Source: Thermoguttaceae bacterium (GTDB lineage Bacteria; Planctomycetota; Planctomycetia; Pirellulales; Thermoguttaceae). Taken from it: 64,000 nt of DNA. The position numbers and the translations under genes are program-made. Positions 9,133 to 18,504 of the stretch are shown here, piece after piece; position 1 is the first letter of the stretch, and every line of letters begins with the position of its first letter. The notes under the pieces are model-generated. The model made no database searches. It was not told the origin of the DNA and saw only the letters and a program-made list of their open reading frames with translations. The stretch lies in NCBI GenBank assembly GCA_017407125.1, contig JAFQXE010000028.1, forward strand, positions 62,001-126,000, in the 5' to 3' direction.

Positions 9133-9275
9133 TTCCGGGGAGCGGACATTGTCCGCGAAACTTAGGTTGTCAGTTGGCGGGTAATACCCGCCCCCCGTAA
9201 AAGTACCCTTTATCCGCCAAATCCGTGGACATCCTCCGCGGCTCCGCGGCTCCGCGTGAGCCTTTTCCGGGGGCT
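9133..9275. repeat. Hairpin repeat pair (GCGGACATTGTCCGC + GGCGGGTAATACCCGCC) plus CTCCGCG element
   Basis: From 9133 to 9200 there are two hairpins separated by ~20 bases. The same pair occurs in inverted orientation at 42312-42376 with the same order and flanking CCCC tracts. At 9229-9270 follows a CTCCGCGGCTCCGCGGCTCC element and GTGAGCCTTTTCC, like the one near 800-835. This spacer separates the 121-aa gene from the DUF4132 gene. Confidence 0.75.
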
Positions 9276-9333
9276 TACGCACCCCGGCTCGCCGAAATTT
9301 ACCAGAAATCCCTTTTACCCAATTTGATTTGTC

Positions 9334-12300
9334 ATGAACAACTTCGACATTCACAACTTCGACAACGATATACAAGAAAAGCTCAATATCTTTTTGCAGA
9401 AACGAACGCTGCTGTCTCCCGGCGTATGGCGGGATTTATTCGACGCGGCGGCGTGGGAATGGATTTCCGACACAGCGTTTTCCGAAGACAAATCGGAGCT
9501 GGAAGAGGCGTGGAAAGAGCAGGGGATCGATCGGCAAGAGGTGAAACCGATTCTCTGTCAGGAAGAGGTTATCAGTCAGCTTGCCAAGCCGGGCTGTCCG
9601 TTCTGGTCGGCGTTTCCAGAATCCATTCAAGCGGTTTTGCCGCGGTCTGTTGAGATTCTATTCAGAACGCCGTGGCAGTCCGGGCTGTACAGAAGAACGT
9701 TTCGAACGTCGTACGATAAAACGCTCTACGCAGACGACGTCGCCCGGCTGATTGACTACTGTTTCAAATTGCTGGACAGTTCCCTGACTCTGGAGAAGGC
9801 TCTTTCTTTAGGCGTATCAGGCGGGGATGAAGACGAGGAAAAAGACCCATTGCTTCAACTCGTCTGCGTTAATCCGTTTATTGACTTCTGGATTGCCGAC
9901 GCTCTCGACCGCCGCGACCCGTTCGTCTGCCAGTACATTCACGACGCCTTCTACGAGGGAAACAAGGATCTAACCAACAGCGCGATTCTCGCCTGTTTTC
10001 AAACCGTCAATCCAGACGCCCTGACGTGGATTTCCGACTATATGCTGTCGCTTAAACTTGAGGAAGGAATTCGTCAAAAGATCGCAGAGTCCTGCGATCA
10101 GGGAACCTTCGACGCGTTTTGTTACATGGTTCATTTCATCGACAAGCACAACCTGATTCGATTCTCCTCGGTAACGCGCGCGTTTTTATGCTGGATTGGC
10201 TGGTCTGGAACCGGAACCGGGCAGGAAGCCGCCGCTCGTCCGGAAACGCTTAAAAAGCAGTTCAAGGAATTCGTTCAATTTCTGGACCACCCGGACAAAA
10301 TGACGAAAAGTCAAAAGAACAACCCTGTCAGCCGGTATCTGGCTCTGTCGGCGCTGGCGGCAAAGGACGCGGTTGTCGCAGTTCAAAGCTGCATGGAGAT
10401 TATCGAGTCCGACGACGAAACGTTTCCCGTCAAAGCAACAGCGGCGTACATGCTCAAACAGATCAAGTTGCCCATCGAACCCATCTGGATTCTCGACCAG
10501 CTGGATCGGTGCGTACCGGAGCCGATTTTAACCAACTTGCTTCTGGATCGAATTCAATGCTCTGCGTTCCCCGATGACGACGAGGGGGTTCAAGAAGCCC
10601 GGGAAATCTACTGGCGGCTGCGTAAACTGTTTGACCGTTTTCCCGCCAAATCCGTCTCCGCGTTTCATCCCGTCTTTCCTGAAATGGAACTGTCCGTCAG
10701 TCAGGAACTTCTGTTTGTAGAACTGATGATCTTCGTCAAATCTATTTGGGAAAAAGAGGAACTGGAAGATTTGTCGAAGTTGGCTGTTCAGCTCAAAGCT
10801 AACAGCTTTTCCAAGACGTGGTTTATCCGAACTGTTTTGAGATTCTTCGCGCCCACGCCTGATCTGGACGCGACGGATCCCTATTATAACCGGAAGGTAT
10901 ACAAAGAGGATCTGGAACGTTACAAAACCTTTCCGCGAACCGACGCGATTCGAAATTCGATTTTCGAATTCCTGTCAGACAGAACGCCGTCCGTTAAAGA
11001 GGAAGCGCTGAAGTTAATCGTTCAGCTGGAAAGTCTGACGGACGACGAACTAACCAAAGTGAAAAACCTGCTCAAAGTGAAATCCGCTTCCGTTCAGGAA
11101 CTGACAAACAAGATCATCAAAAAATTCGATTCCCAAACAGAGGACGACAAAAGCGCCGTTCTCTGGACGGAGCAAAACGGGTTCGGCTTGTACGACCCGA
11201 CGCTCGACTACTCTCTGCCAATTCCTCCCGCAAAGCCGGAATATCGTCTGGACAGCTTCGTTCCGAAAAACGCCGCAAACGCTATTGAATTGATTCGTCA
11301 GCTGGACAGTTTCATTTCAGAGCATAAATCCGACGAGATTACATACGTCAATTGGCAGGACGCCAAAACGATTACAACCATCAGCGCTATGGAAGCGGAA
11401 GAAGCGCAATCCTTTCGTTGGCATTTCTATGTTAACTATCCGAAAGCCGACCGGGCGGCGCCCGAACTGTGGGACTCATTTTTTGAAAAGCGTTCCTTTA
11501 ACATTCTGGAAGGGCTTGCCGCGTTGGCGATTATCGGCTGGAATAGCGCCAGCGACAAAACGCGAAAAGAACTCGCTCCTTTTTACGGCGCCGATTTCAA
11601 TCCCAAGCCGGGGAAAATCCAGTTTCCCTTTTTCTGCTTTTCCGTCATTGCCCGACAGGTCAATAAACAGCCCGACTTCGAACAGACGCTTTTGTCGATT
11701 TTGGAAGCCTTCGTCCAAACGCCAAAAGATTTGCTTTGCAAAACAATACCAGAAAAATATTACTATTCTCAATACGCTGTTATTGGCATAGACGAATTCG
11801 ATTTTTGGTTTGGCTTCTTCAGACGTCTCGCTCTCACACCGGAGAAAGTCGCGTGTCAGTGGCGGCTACTGTCGCTGACGACAGAACTCTATCTGGACGA
11901 TAAAGTCGGCGGTCTGCCGGTTATTCTCTATAGGTGCGACCTGCTCAAGGCGTACGATCAAAATCTTTTAACACAGCGCCACGTCTTTCTGGCTCTGATT
12001 AAATGGAGATACATGACAGAATACATCTATTTACCAGACGATGAAACGATAGAAGCCGAAAAAAGCCATCCGCTGCTGAGAACCCTGTTCAAACGTATTG
12101 CCGACGTGGAACTGACCCGGACGGCGGAACCGACGGGGCTGTCGGGATTCGTTTCCAAAGTCAGCGTTCTGCCCGGCGTGGAGTATGCTGTCAAACTTCT
12201 GGAAAAGATGGGCGACTTCAAGTACACGCAAACCTTCGGCTGGAACAACAATTGGCTGGAATCCGTCTGCTATTTGCTTCGCGTCAGCCGACCGGAAGAA

Positions 12301-14217
12301 TCGGATACAGCAGACGATCTGCGTCAGGCGCTCAAAAAACATCCCATTAAAAAGGAAACGCAGCGGCTTATCGAGTTGACGATGTACGCGCCGTGGTATG
12401 CGGAACTGGTCGGCGAATATCTAAAGCGCCCCGACCTTGCGACCGCGGTCTGGTTCTTTCAGGCGCACGTCCGCGACGAGTTCTCCCCGGAAATGACCGC
12501 CCGAATCGCTCGCTATTCCGACGTTACAACTCAGCAGTTCCAAAACGAGGCGATTGATCCGCAATGGCTTCAAAAAGCGATGGACGCTGCGGGACAGGAG
12601 CTTTTCCCCCTCATGTACGAGGCGTCCAAGTACATCGCCGGCGGGTCGCGCCATCGGCAGATTCAGATTTATATCGACGCCGTTTCCGGCAAGCTGAGCG
12701 TCGAACAGATTCAGGCGCAAATCGAGAAGTCGAGAAACCAGAACTACGTCCGCGCGTTAGGCGTTGCGCCGGTAAGGGAAGGCAGTAGGCAAGAGGCAGT
12801 AGGCAGTAGTGCAGATTCTTCTCGCAACTCGCAACTCGCAACTCGCAACTCAATAGACTCTGCATCGTTGGTTAAGGCGGCGCCTAAGGGCGCCGCACTC
12901 CCCGAGGACGTCCTGAGCCGCTATCAGTTCCTTCAAACGTTTTTGAAACAGTCGAAGCAGTTCGGCGCTCAAAAGCGCGCCTCGGAAAGCGCCGCCGTTG
13001 AAACCGCAGTCGAAAACCTCGCGCGGCTGGCGGGCTGCGACGAATCCGACCGATTCGTCTGGCGCATGGAAAACGCTCAGCTCGACGCCGTTCGTCAGAC
13101 GTTTCAACCGCAAGATGTCGCTGACGGCGTAACGGTTCGAATTCACGTCTCCGACGCCGGCAAGCCGGAACTGAAATGGGAAGGGCTGCCGTCTGGAAAA
13201 CGCACGCCCTCGGCTTCCATGAAAAGCGCGCCGGTTGTCAAGCAGCTTCAGGAAATCGTCAAGACGCTGTCGGATCAACAGTCCCGCATTAAACAGACGC
13301 TCGAGCAAGCCATGATTCGCGCCTCGGCGTTCTCCGTAGAGGAACTCGCCGGGCTGAGCGCCAACCCGGTTTTCGCGCCGATTGTCAACCGACTGATTTG
13401 GATTGACGAGTCTAACGTCCCGGGTTTCCCGTCGGAGCTTGCCGCGTCGAGCGGTACGGTTCGCATCGCGCACCCGCTTGACCTGTTGCAGTCCGGCCGC
13501 TGGACGGCGTTCCAAAAGAAAATTTGCGAAGAGCAAATCGTTCAGCCGTTCAAACAGGCGTTTCGGGAACTCTACGTTCTCGACAAAGACGAAAAGCTGG
13601 ACGGGGTCCGTTCGCGTCGATACGAGGGCTATCAGTTCATGGCGAAAAAGGGCGCGGGAGTTATGAAAAATCGCGGCTGGACTATCGACTACTACGACGG
13701 TCTGATTAAACGATACCGGCGCGAGGGGCTTGTCGCGATGGTGAACTCGGATTGCTGCTGGTTCACTCCCGCCGATATCGAACCGCCGGTTCTGGAAACG
13801 ATTGAGTTCTGTACCGAGTCCGGGCGTCCCGTCCGGCTGGAAGACGTCCCGCCGCGTCTGTTTTCCGAAACCATGCGAGACGTCGACCTGCTCGTTTCCG
13901 TCGCTCACGCCAGCGGCGTCGACCCGGAAGCCAGCCATTCCACGGTGGAAATGCGCTCGCAAATCCTCGCCCAGCTCATTCCGATTCTCCGCTTGGACAA
14001 CGTCCGAATCGAGAAATCGCACGCCTTTATTCACGGCACGAAAGGGGACTACTCCGTCCACCTGGGCAGCGGCGTCTGCCATCAAAGCGCAGCCGGGATG
14101 CTGGACATCGTCGCTGTCCATTCCCAAACCCGCGGACGAATGTTCCTTCCCTTCGCCGACGACGACCCGAAAACCGCCGAGATACTTTCCAAAATCCTGC
14201 TCTTGGCGAGGAAATAG
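9334..14217 (+). CDS. DUF4132-type giant protein, MolR-like (1627 aa)
   Basis: A large soluble protein built mostly of helical repeat-like sequence (HEAT-like at ~300-620), with a conserved C-terminal part from about residue 1390: RWTAFQKKICEEQIVQPFKQ, then RELYVLDKDE, then a terminal segment with HLGSGVCHQSAAGMLDIV. This matches the DUF4132/DUF5724 (E. coli MolR-like) family; family placement is from memory of the motif and its biochemical role is not settled. Members often occur with MoxR/vWA modules, none of which is adjacent here. Residues ~1145-1190 are encoded by an inserted mosaic of three repeat types (12773-12902) that stays in frame. No signal peptide. A strong hairpin terminator follows. 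Confidence 0.75.
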   Translation: MNNFDIHNFDNDIQEKLNIFLQKRTLLSPGVWRDLFDAAAWEWISDTAFSEDKSELEEAWKEQGIDRQEVKPILCQEEVISQLAKPGCPFWSAFPESIQAVLPRSVEILFRTPWQSGLYRRTFRTSYDKTLYADDVARLIDYCFKLLDSSLTLEKALSLGVSGGDEDEEKDPLLQLVCVNPFIDFWIADALDRRDPFVCQYIHDAFYEGNKDLTNSAILACFQTVNPDALTWISDYMLSLKLEEGIRQKIAESCDQGTFDAFCYMVHFIDKHNLIRFSSVTRAFLCWIGWSGTGTGQEAAARPETLKKQFKEFVQFLDHPDKMTKSQKNNPVSRYLALSALAAKDAVVAVQSCMEIIESDDETFPVKATAAYMLKQIKLPIEPIWILDQLDRCVPEPILTNLLLDRIQCSAFPDDDEGVQEAREIYWRLRKLFDRFPAKSVSAFHPVFPEMELSVSQELLFVELMIFVKSIWEKEELEDLSKLAVQLKANSFSKTWFIRTVLRFFAPTPDLDATDPYYNRKVYKEDLERYKTFPRTDAIRNSIFEFLSDRTPSVKEEALKLIVQLESLTDDELTKVKNLLKVKSASVQELTNKIIKKFDSQTEDDKSAVLWTEQNGFGLYDPTLDYSLPIPPAKPEYRLDSFVPKNAANAIELIRQLDSFISEHKSDEITYVNWQDAKTITTISAMEAEEAQSFRWHFYVNYPKADRAAPELWDSFFEKRSFNILEGLAALAIIGWNSASDKTRKELAPFYGADFNPKPGKIQFPFFCFSVIARQVNKQPDFEQTLLSILEAFVQTPKDLLCKTIPEKYYYSQYAVIGIDEFDFWFGFFRRLALTPEKVACQWRLLSLTTELYLDDKVGGLPVILYRCDLLKAYDQNLLTQRHVFLALIKWRYMTEYIYLPDDETIEAEKSHPLLRTLFKRIADVELTRTAEPTGLSGFVSKVSVLPGVEYAVKLLEKMGDFKYTQTFGWNNNWLESVCYLLRVSRPEESDTADDLRQALKKHPIKKETQRLIELTMYAPWYAELVGEYLKRPDLATAVWFFQAHVRDEFSPEMTARIARYSDVTTQQFQNEAIDPQWLQKAMDAAGQELFPLMYEASKYIAGGSRHRQIQIYIDAVSGKLSVEQIQAQIEKSRNQNYVRALGVAPVREGSRQEAVGSSADSSRNSQLATRNSIDSASLVKAAPKGAALPEDVLSRYQFLQTFLKQSKQFGAQKRASESAAVETAVENLARLAGCDESDRFVWRMENAQLDAVRQTFQPQDVADGVTVRIHVSDAGKPELKWEGLPSGKRTPSASMKSAPVVKQLQEIVKTLSDQQSRIKQTLEQAMIRASAFSVEELAGLSANPVFAPIVNRLIWIDESNVPGFPSELAASSGTVRIAHPLDLLQSGRWTAFQKKICEEQIVQPFKQAFRELYVLDKDEKLDGVRSRRYEGYQFMAKKGAGVMKNRGWTIDYYDGLIKRYRREGLVAMVNSDCCWFTPADIEPPVLETIEFCTESGRPVRLEDVPPRLFSETMRDVDLLVSVAHASGVDPEASHSTVEMRSQILAQLIPILRLDNVRIEKSHAFIHGTKGDYSVHLGSGVCHQSAAGMLDIVAVHSQTRGRMFLPFADDDPKTAEILSKILLLARK
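12773..12902 (+). repeat. Mosaic of three repeat elements inside the DUF4132 reading frame
   Basis: In order: heptamers of AGGCAGT/AGGCAAG type at 12778-12812 (encoding RQEAVGSS), four CTCGCAA heptamers at about 12828-12853 (encoding RNSQLATRNS), and a GGAGTGCG-family hairpin in reverse at 12874-12902 (AAGGCGGCGCC, loop, GGCGCCGCACTCC, encoding KAAPKGAAL). All three types also occur in intergenic DNA of this window. The insertion keeps the frame open. Confidence 0.85.
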
Positions 14218-14293
14218 GGGGGAGCAATCTTAGGTTGCAACTATGGATAGTTTTTGAACGCAGAGTTCGCAGACTCCTCGCAGAATACGCAGA

Positions 14294-14360
14294 GACGGGC
14301 TGGGAATGTGGCGACGACGCTAACTACGTTAGCTACGCCACGATTCCCGCCCGTTTTTTT
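14294..14360 (+). terminator. Long intrinsic terminator behind DUF4132 gene
   Basis: An imperfect hairpin of about 27 base pairs: ACGGGCTGGGAATGTGGCG pairs with CGCCACGATTCCCGCCCGT, with GCTAAC/GTTAGC closing near the top, followed by seven T. The inner part is long enough to be a duplicated repeat that took over terminator function. Confidence 0.85.
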
Positions 14361-14596
14361 ATTTTATAATTTATTTAATTATTTTAAAATCGCAAGCGGA
14401 CATTATGTCAATTCCTATAGATTTAATACACTATACTATCACAAAAATGCGCTTTAAGGGTAGTATACTACCCTTATTTTCCAGAAATAAGAGTAGTACG
14501 CTTCTTTTTGATGAATTGTGATGTATAATAGGGGATAATCAGAAAACAGCGGCGCTAACAGCCGAATTTCAAACTACCCCAAAAGTCCCCAAAACC
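14361..14596. other. AT-rich spacer with a perfect 20-bp palindrome
   Basis: Positions 14456-14475 are a perfect palindrome made of AAGGGTAGTA and its reverse complement with no loop, followed by a degenerate echo (AAGAGTAGTACGC) at 14488-14502. TATAAT at 14524-14529 may be the -10 of the following gene, though no good -35 is visible. The palindrome is 50 bases upstream of it and could be an operator. Confidence 0.45.
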
Positions 14597-15964
14597 ATGG
14601 AACAGCAATCATTCCTGAACGAACTGAAAACGAAAGTCGAAAACCGCTGCGCGCTCTGGCGCGTCGGCTGGCTGGGGCAGGTTGTCTGTTCGCCGATTTT
14701 CTGGATTGAGGCGCTGCTGATTGTTTACGTCGCTTTGGTTATGTCCAACCCGTTACCCATCACGACAGACGACACCAATTCCTACACGCTCAACCAAGTC
14801 GATCTGATGAATGGCTATACGGACGTTTATCGGACGCCTGCGTATCCGTATTTTATCAGAACGATTTACACGATAACCGGGGCGGAGCCAATCGAGGTTC
14901 GTCTTGCCCAGCCGGGGGAAGAGGCGATTTCCAATCACGTCTTTCTCTCTGGTCGCAAGACCTGTCTGTACGTCTTTTATGCCCAGCTGGCAATCTGGTT
15001 GCTGACGTTGATTCCGTTATACAAAGCCCTGCGATTGATACTGAACGCTCCCTGTCTGCCGTTTTTCCTGACGCTGTTTATCGGCTACGCTTTTTTGGAC
15101 AAACAGGCGTGGATTATCACCGAGCCGTTAGCCATTTCCGCGTCGTGTCAGTTTTTCTGCCTGATGATTTTCTACTGGAAGCGTCCGAGCCACATTTTGG
15201 CAACAGGAATTAACCTGTTCGCGTTATTTATCATGATTATGCTTCGTCCGGCGTTCCTGATTCTGCTTCCCTTGCTGGCAGGGTTCTGGATTGCCCGGCT
15301 TATTCTTTCCTCGTCCGACAGGCTCAAGTCGCTTACCGGCATCGTCGCGCTGGCGTTTATTGTCGCTCTGCTGGCAGGGTACTGCGAACTCAACAGGCGC
15401 AACCACGACAACTTTGCTATCAGCTCCGTCAGCGTATACAATCAGATTGACATACTTATCAACTCTGATCTGTACAAAAAAGGCAGTAATCCGGAAATCA
15501 TTTCGCTCATTGACAGCATGGAGCGGGAAGACGACGTTTTACAAAACAAAATCCGCGCCCAATTGATAGAGCAGTTCGGTTTCAAGGGCATGCAGCAATT
15601 CGCGTCCAAAACCATCAAAGATAATTTTATCAGTTACTTTATTCTGACTTTCAAAAGAATGTACTGGGAAATGAGCGTATATCATTTCGAACTGTATTAC
15701 ATAACGTTAGCAGTTGATTTCGTTCTGATTGCCTTGTTCTGGATTGTGTTCCGAGCTGTCCCGTGGCTGAGACTGACTGCATGGCTGTATTTCTTCTCGA
15801 TGCTTTTTATCTCATTCTTTGCGGTTCAGAATGCGTATCCGCGATTGATTCTGCCCGTTCTGCCGATATTTTACATTATTGTCGCCAGATACATAGACAT
15901 GACGCTTGGCGCGCTGACCCAAAAGCGCTCGGAGTTCATCGAACATCTCAAAACGACAGCGTAA
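14597..15964 (+). CDS. GT-C-like polytopic membrane glycosyltransferase candidate (455 aa)
   Basis: A membrane protein with about nine or ten hydrophobic helices. The first lies at residues 32-50; the loop after it holds TTDDTNSYTLNQ and then YRTPAYPYFIR near residue 77. Acidic residues in the first extracytoplasmic loop followed by an RTPxYP motif are typical of GT-C/ArnT-PMT-like lipid-linked sugar transferases, so this assignment is by motif only. The C-terminal tail is basic and cytoplasmic. It is convergent with the copper ATPase, with 11 bases between stops. The sugar donor and acceptor cannot be told. Confidence 0.6.
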   Translation: MEQQSFLNELKTKVENRCALWRVGWLGQVVCSPIFWIEALLIVYVALVMSNPLPITTDDTNSYTLNQVDLMNGYTDVYRTPAYPYFIRTIYTITGAEPIEVRLAQPGEEAISNHVFLSGRKTCLYVFYAQLAIWLLTLIPLYKALRLILNAPCLPFFLTLFIGYAFLDKQAWIITEPLAISASCQFFCLMIFYWKRPSHILATGINLFALFIMIMLRPAFLILLPLLAGFWIARLILSSSDRLKSLTGIVALAFIVALLAGYCELNRRNHDNFAISSVSVYNQIDILINSDLYKKGSNPEIISLIDSMEREDDVLQNKIRAQLIEQFGFKGMQQFASKTIKDNFISYFILTFKRMYWEMSVYHFELYYITLAVDFVLIALFWIVFRAVPWLRLTAWLYFFSMLFISFFAVQNAYPRLILPVLPIFYIIVARYIDMTLGALTQKRSEFIEHLKTTA

Positions 15965-15975
15965 CGCGTCAGCAA

Positions 15976-18330
15976 TTACTCAAATCTCATATTCCGAAGC
16001 CTCAGCGCGTTGAGGACGACGCAAATGCTCGACAGGCTCATAGCGACAGCGCCAATCATCGGGGAAAGCGTCCAGCCGAAAACCGGATAGAACAGCCCCA
16101 TAGCAATCGGGATGCCAATAATATTATAGAAGAACGCCCAGAACAGGTTCTGCTTGATGTTGACGACGACCGCCCGGCTGATTCGCAGCGCTTCCGGGAC
16201 GCATTCCACGTCCGGACGCTGCAGGATGACGTCGGCGGATTCCACCGCAATGTTCGCGCCGGTTCCCAGGGCAACGCCAACGTCCGCCTGAACCAGCGCG
16301 ACAGCGTCGTTGATGCCGTCTCCAACCATGGCGACAACATTTCCCGACTTCTGCTCAGCCGCAACCGATTCCGCTTTCTGCCCCGGCAGGACGTCAGCGA
16401 TTACCGTTTCGATTCCCGCTGACTGCGCAATCGTCTGAGCGGAACGCAGATTGTCGCCGGTTAGCAGGACAACGCGTCGACCGCTTGACCGCAATCGACC
16501 AACAGCGTCCGCCGCATCCGCTTTGAGCGTATCGCAGACCGCAATAAGTCCAACCAAGGCGCCGTCATTCCCAATCCAGATTGGACGTAAACCAGACTGA
16601 ACATACTCTTCCGCCTTGTCCTTGACAGCTTGCGGAATCGCTATCTCCCGTTCAGTCATGAACCGTTCCGATCCCAGCGTCCATACGCTCCCGTCAACCG
16701 TACCGACTACGCCTTTTCCCGAGAACAATTCAACGTCAGACGGCTGCGGATAACTCAAGCCGCGTCTTTTCGCTTCATTAACAATGGCAGACGCCAGAGG
16801 ATGTAACGCATTGGTCTTTAGGTCAAATAAAGAATTATCCTCTTGCCTACTGCCTACTGCCTCTTGCCTTCTTTCGCTCGCCCAGAATTCCAAACTCGCG
16901 GCGCAGCAGAGCAGGGCGTCTGCGGTAACGGCGCCGGTCGTGAAGACGTCTCCGACAGACGGCGCGCCCTGGGTTATTGTCCCGGTTTTGTCGAATACGA
17001 CAGTATCGACGCGGTCGAACGATTCCAGCGCAGCGGCGGACTTAAACAGAATCCCTCGTTTTGCCGCCTCGCCCAGTCCAACCATGACGGCAGTGGGAGT
17101 CGCCAATCCCAGCGCGCACGGGCAGGAAATAACCAGCGTCGCCACAGCGCACGTCAAGGCGAATTCGACCGTCTGCCCAGCAGCAAGCCAGTACGCAAAG
17201 GCGAGAAGAGCCAGCGACAAAATCGTCGGGACAAACACGGCGCAAACCTTATCCGCCAAGCGAGAGAGCGGGGCTTTTCCAGCCGCGGCGGCTTCGACCA
17301 TCTTCGCGATTTGAGCCGGAGTAGCGTCAGCGCCCACTCGAACCGTTTGGATTTCCAGAACGCCTGTCTGGTTTACCGTCCCAGCAGAAACCTCGTCGCC
17401 CGGTCGGCGCTCCACCGGCAGCGGTTCGCCGGTTAAAGCGGACGCGTCGATATCCGATTCCCCGCGGAGAATGACGCCGTCAACTGGAATCGATTCTCCC
17501 GGCTTGACGACGACCACGGCGCCGACCTGAACGCTCTCGACGGGAACGTCTTCAATCTGACCGTTAATTAATACGTGCGCCTGACGGGGCGTCAGCTTAA
17601 GCAGGGCTTCAATCGCCGACGTCGTGCGCTGTTTCGCTTTCCCTTCCAGGGCGCGGCCGATGGAAATGACAACCAGAATCATCGCTGCGGACTCAAAATA
17701 ATAATGACCCGAGGCGGCGGGATTTGCAATCCGGTTTATCAATACATAAACAGAATACAGAATCGACGCCCCTGACCCCAGCGCAACCAAGGCGTCCATG
17801 TTCGGGCTGCCGCGCCATAGCGACGCCAATCCCTGAACAAAGAACTCGCGGTTTATTATCAAAATCGGAATCGCCAAAACCAGCTCAACAATTCCAGCAA
17901 CGCGCATATCCTTCAAAAAAGCCGGCGTCGGCAACCCCAACATCGTCCCCATGGCGACGTACATCAACGCAACCAGAAAAGCAACGGAAATCCACAGTCC
18001 CCAGCTGGCGGCAGACAGCTTTTGAAACCAGCTGGAAGACTTCTCAGAAACCGCAGCCGGTTCAGACGTCGCGTTCTCAGGAACAGCAGGAGCCGTCGAT
18101 TCCTCTGGCTTTTCCAGAACAACCTCAAAACCCGTCTTTTGGACGATTTGAGATACCTTTTCGTCCGCCTCGACCGAGGGCAGGGCGTTTTCGTCAAACT
18201 CCAGGGACAGCGTATTGGTCAGAATACTGACCGCGACGTTCTGAAAAGCGGGTTCTTTTTTAACCGCCGATTCCAGCCGCATGGCGCAGCCCGCACAGTG
18301 CATTCCATTAATTTTATAGTTCTTTTGCAT
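15976..18330 (-). CDS. copA: Copper-exporting P1B-type ATPase (784 aa) with an in-frame repeat insertion
   Basis: An N-terminal heavy-metal domain has GMHCAGC at residues 9-15. The membrane ion site CPC is at 403-405, the phosphorylated Asp is in DKTGT (D447), the HP motif is H510-P511 and the hinge is GDGIND at 670-675. These define a P1B-1 Cu(I) efflux pump of the inner membrane. The start is preceded by CAGGAAG. About 25 residues between AASLE and the HP dipeptide ([18 protein letters not shown] and on) are extra compared with the usual short linker, and derive from AGGCAGT-type heptamers at 16838-16870. The insertion lies in the nucleotide-binding domain next to the ATP-contacting His, yet the rest is intact, so the pump is probably active. 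No copper regulator is adjacent. Confidence 0.93.
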   Translation of the reverse strand: MQKNYKINGMHCAGCAMRLESAVKKEPAFQNVAVSILTNTLSLEFDENALPSVEADEKVSQIVQKTGFEVVLEKPEESTAPAVPENATSEPAAVSEKSSSWFQKLSAASWGLWISVAFLVALMYVAMGTMLGLPTPAFLKDMRVAGIVELVLAIPILIINREFFVQGLASLWRGSPNMDALVALGSGASILYSVYVLINRIANPAASGHYYFESAAMILVVISIGRALEGKAKQRTTSAIEALLKLTPRQAHVLINGQIEDVPVESVQVGAVVVVKPGESIPVDGVILRGESDIDASALTGEPLPVERRPGDEVSAGTVNQTGVLEIQTVRVGADATPAQIAKMVEAAAAGKAPLSRLADKVCAVFVPTILSLALLAFAYWLAAGQTVEFALTCAVATLVISCPCALGLATPTAVMVGLGEAAKRGILFKSAAALESFDRVDTVVFDKTGTITQGAPSVGDVFTTGAVTADALLCCAASLEFWASERRQEAVGSRQEDNSLFDLKTNALHPLASAIVNEAKRRGLSYPQPSDVELFSGKGVVGTVDGSVWTLGSERFMTEREIAIPQAVKDKAEEYVQSGLRPIWIGNDGALVGLIAVCDTLKADAADAVGRLRSSGRRVVLLTGDNLRSAQTIAQSAGIETVIADVLPGQKAESVAAEQKSGNVVAMVGDGINDAVALVQADVGVALGTGANIAVESADVILQRPDVECVPEALRISRAVVVNIKQNLFWAFFYNIIGIPIAMGLFYPVFGWTLSPMIGAVAMSLSSICVVLNALRLRNMRFE
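16797..16893 (-). repeat. Heptamer-repeat insertion within copA
   Basis: Read on the minus strand, GAAGGCAAGAGGCAGTAGGC, then AGTAGGCAAGAGG, is the same heptamer array as the one in the DUF4132 gene (12773-12812). It encodes [12 protein letters not shown]. The surrounding inserted bases keep frame; boundaries are estimated from where normal CopA sequence (AASLE, then HPLA) resumes. Confidence 0.8.
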
Positions 18331-18452
18331 ATCTTCCTGATTGGATTATATTCCGAACGTCAAATAGTTATTTTTTTATCGATATGGACTATTGTATATC
18401 ATTTCTTTAATATTTCAAGCCCCTACGTCCTTTTCAGACTTCTCCTTTTAGA

Positions 18453-18458
18453 TATAAT
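18453..18458 (+). promoter_or_regulatory. Candidate -10 box for trxB
   Basis: TATAAT lies 46 bases before the trxB start in the divergent copA-trxB spacer. No convincing -35 hexamer is seen at the right distance. Confidence 0.4.
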
Positions 18459-18504
18459 ACTAGGGAAACTTCTAATAATACAACCCTAACCCTTGGAGTT
18501 TTAC

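Noticed and set aside
12850-14127. 425-residue minus-strand frame within the DUF4132 gene
   Set aside because: Arg/Val/Asp-rich shadow composition with no recognisable domain; the plus strand encodes conserved DUF4132 motifs.
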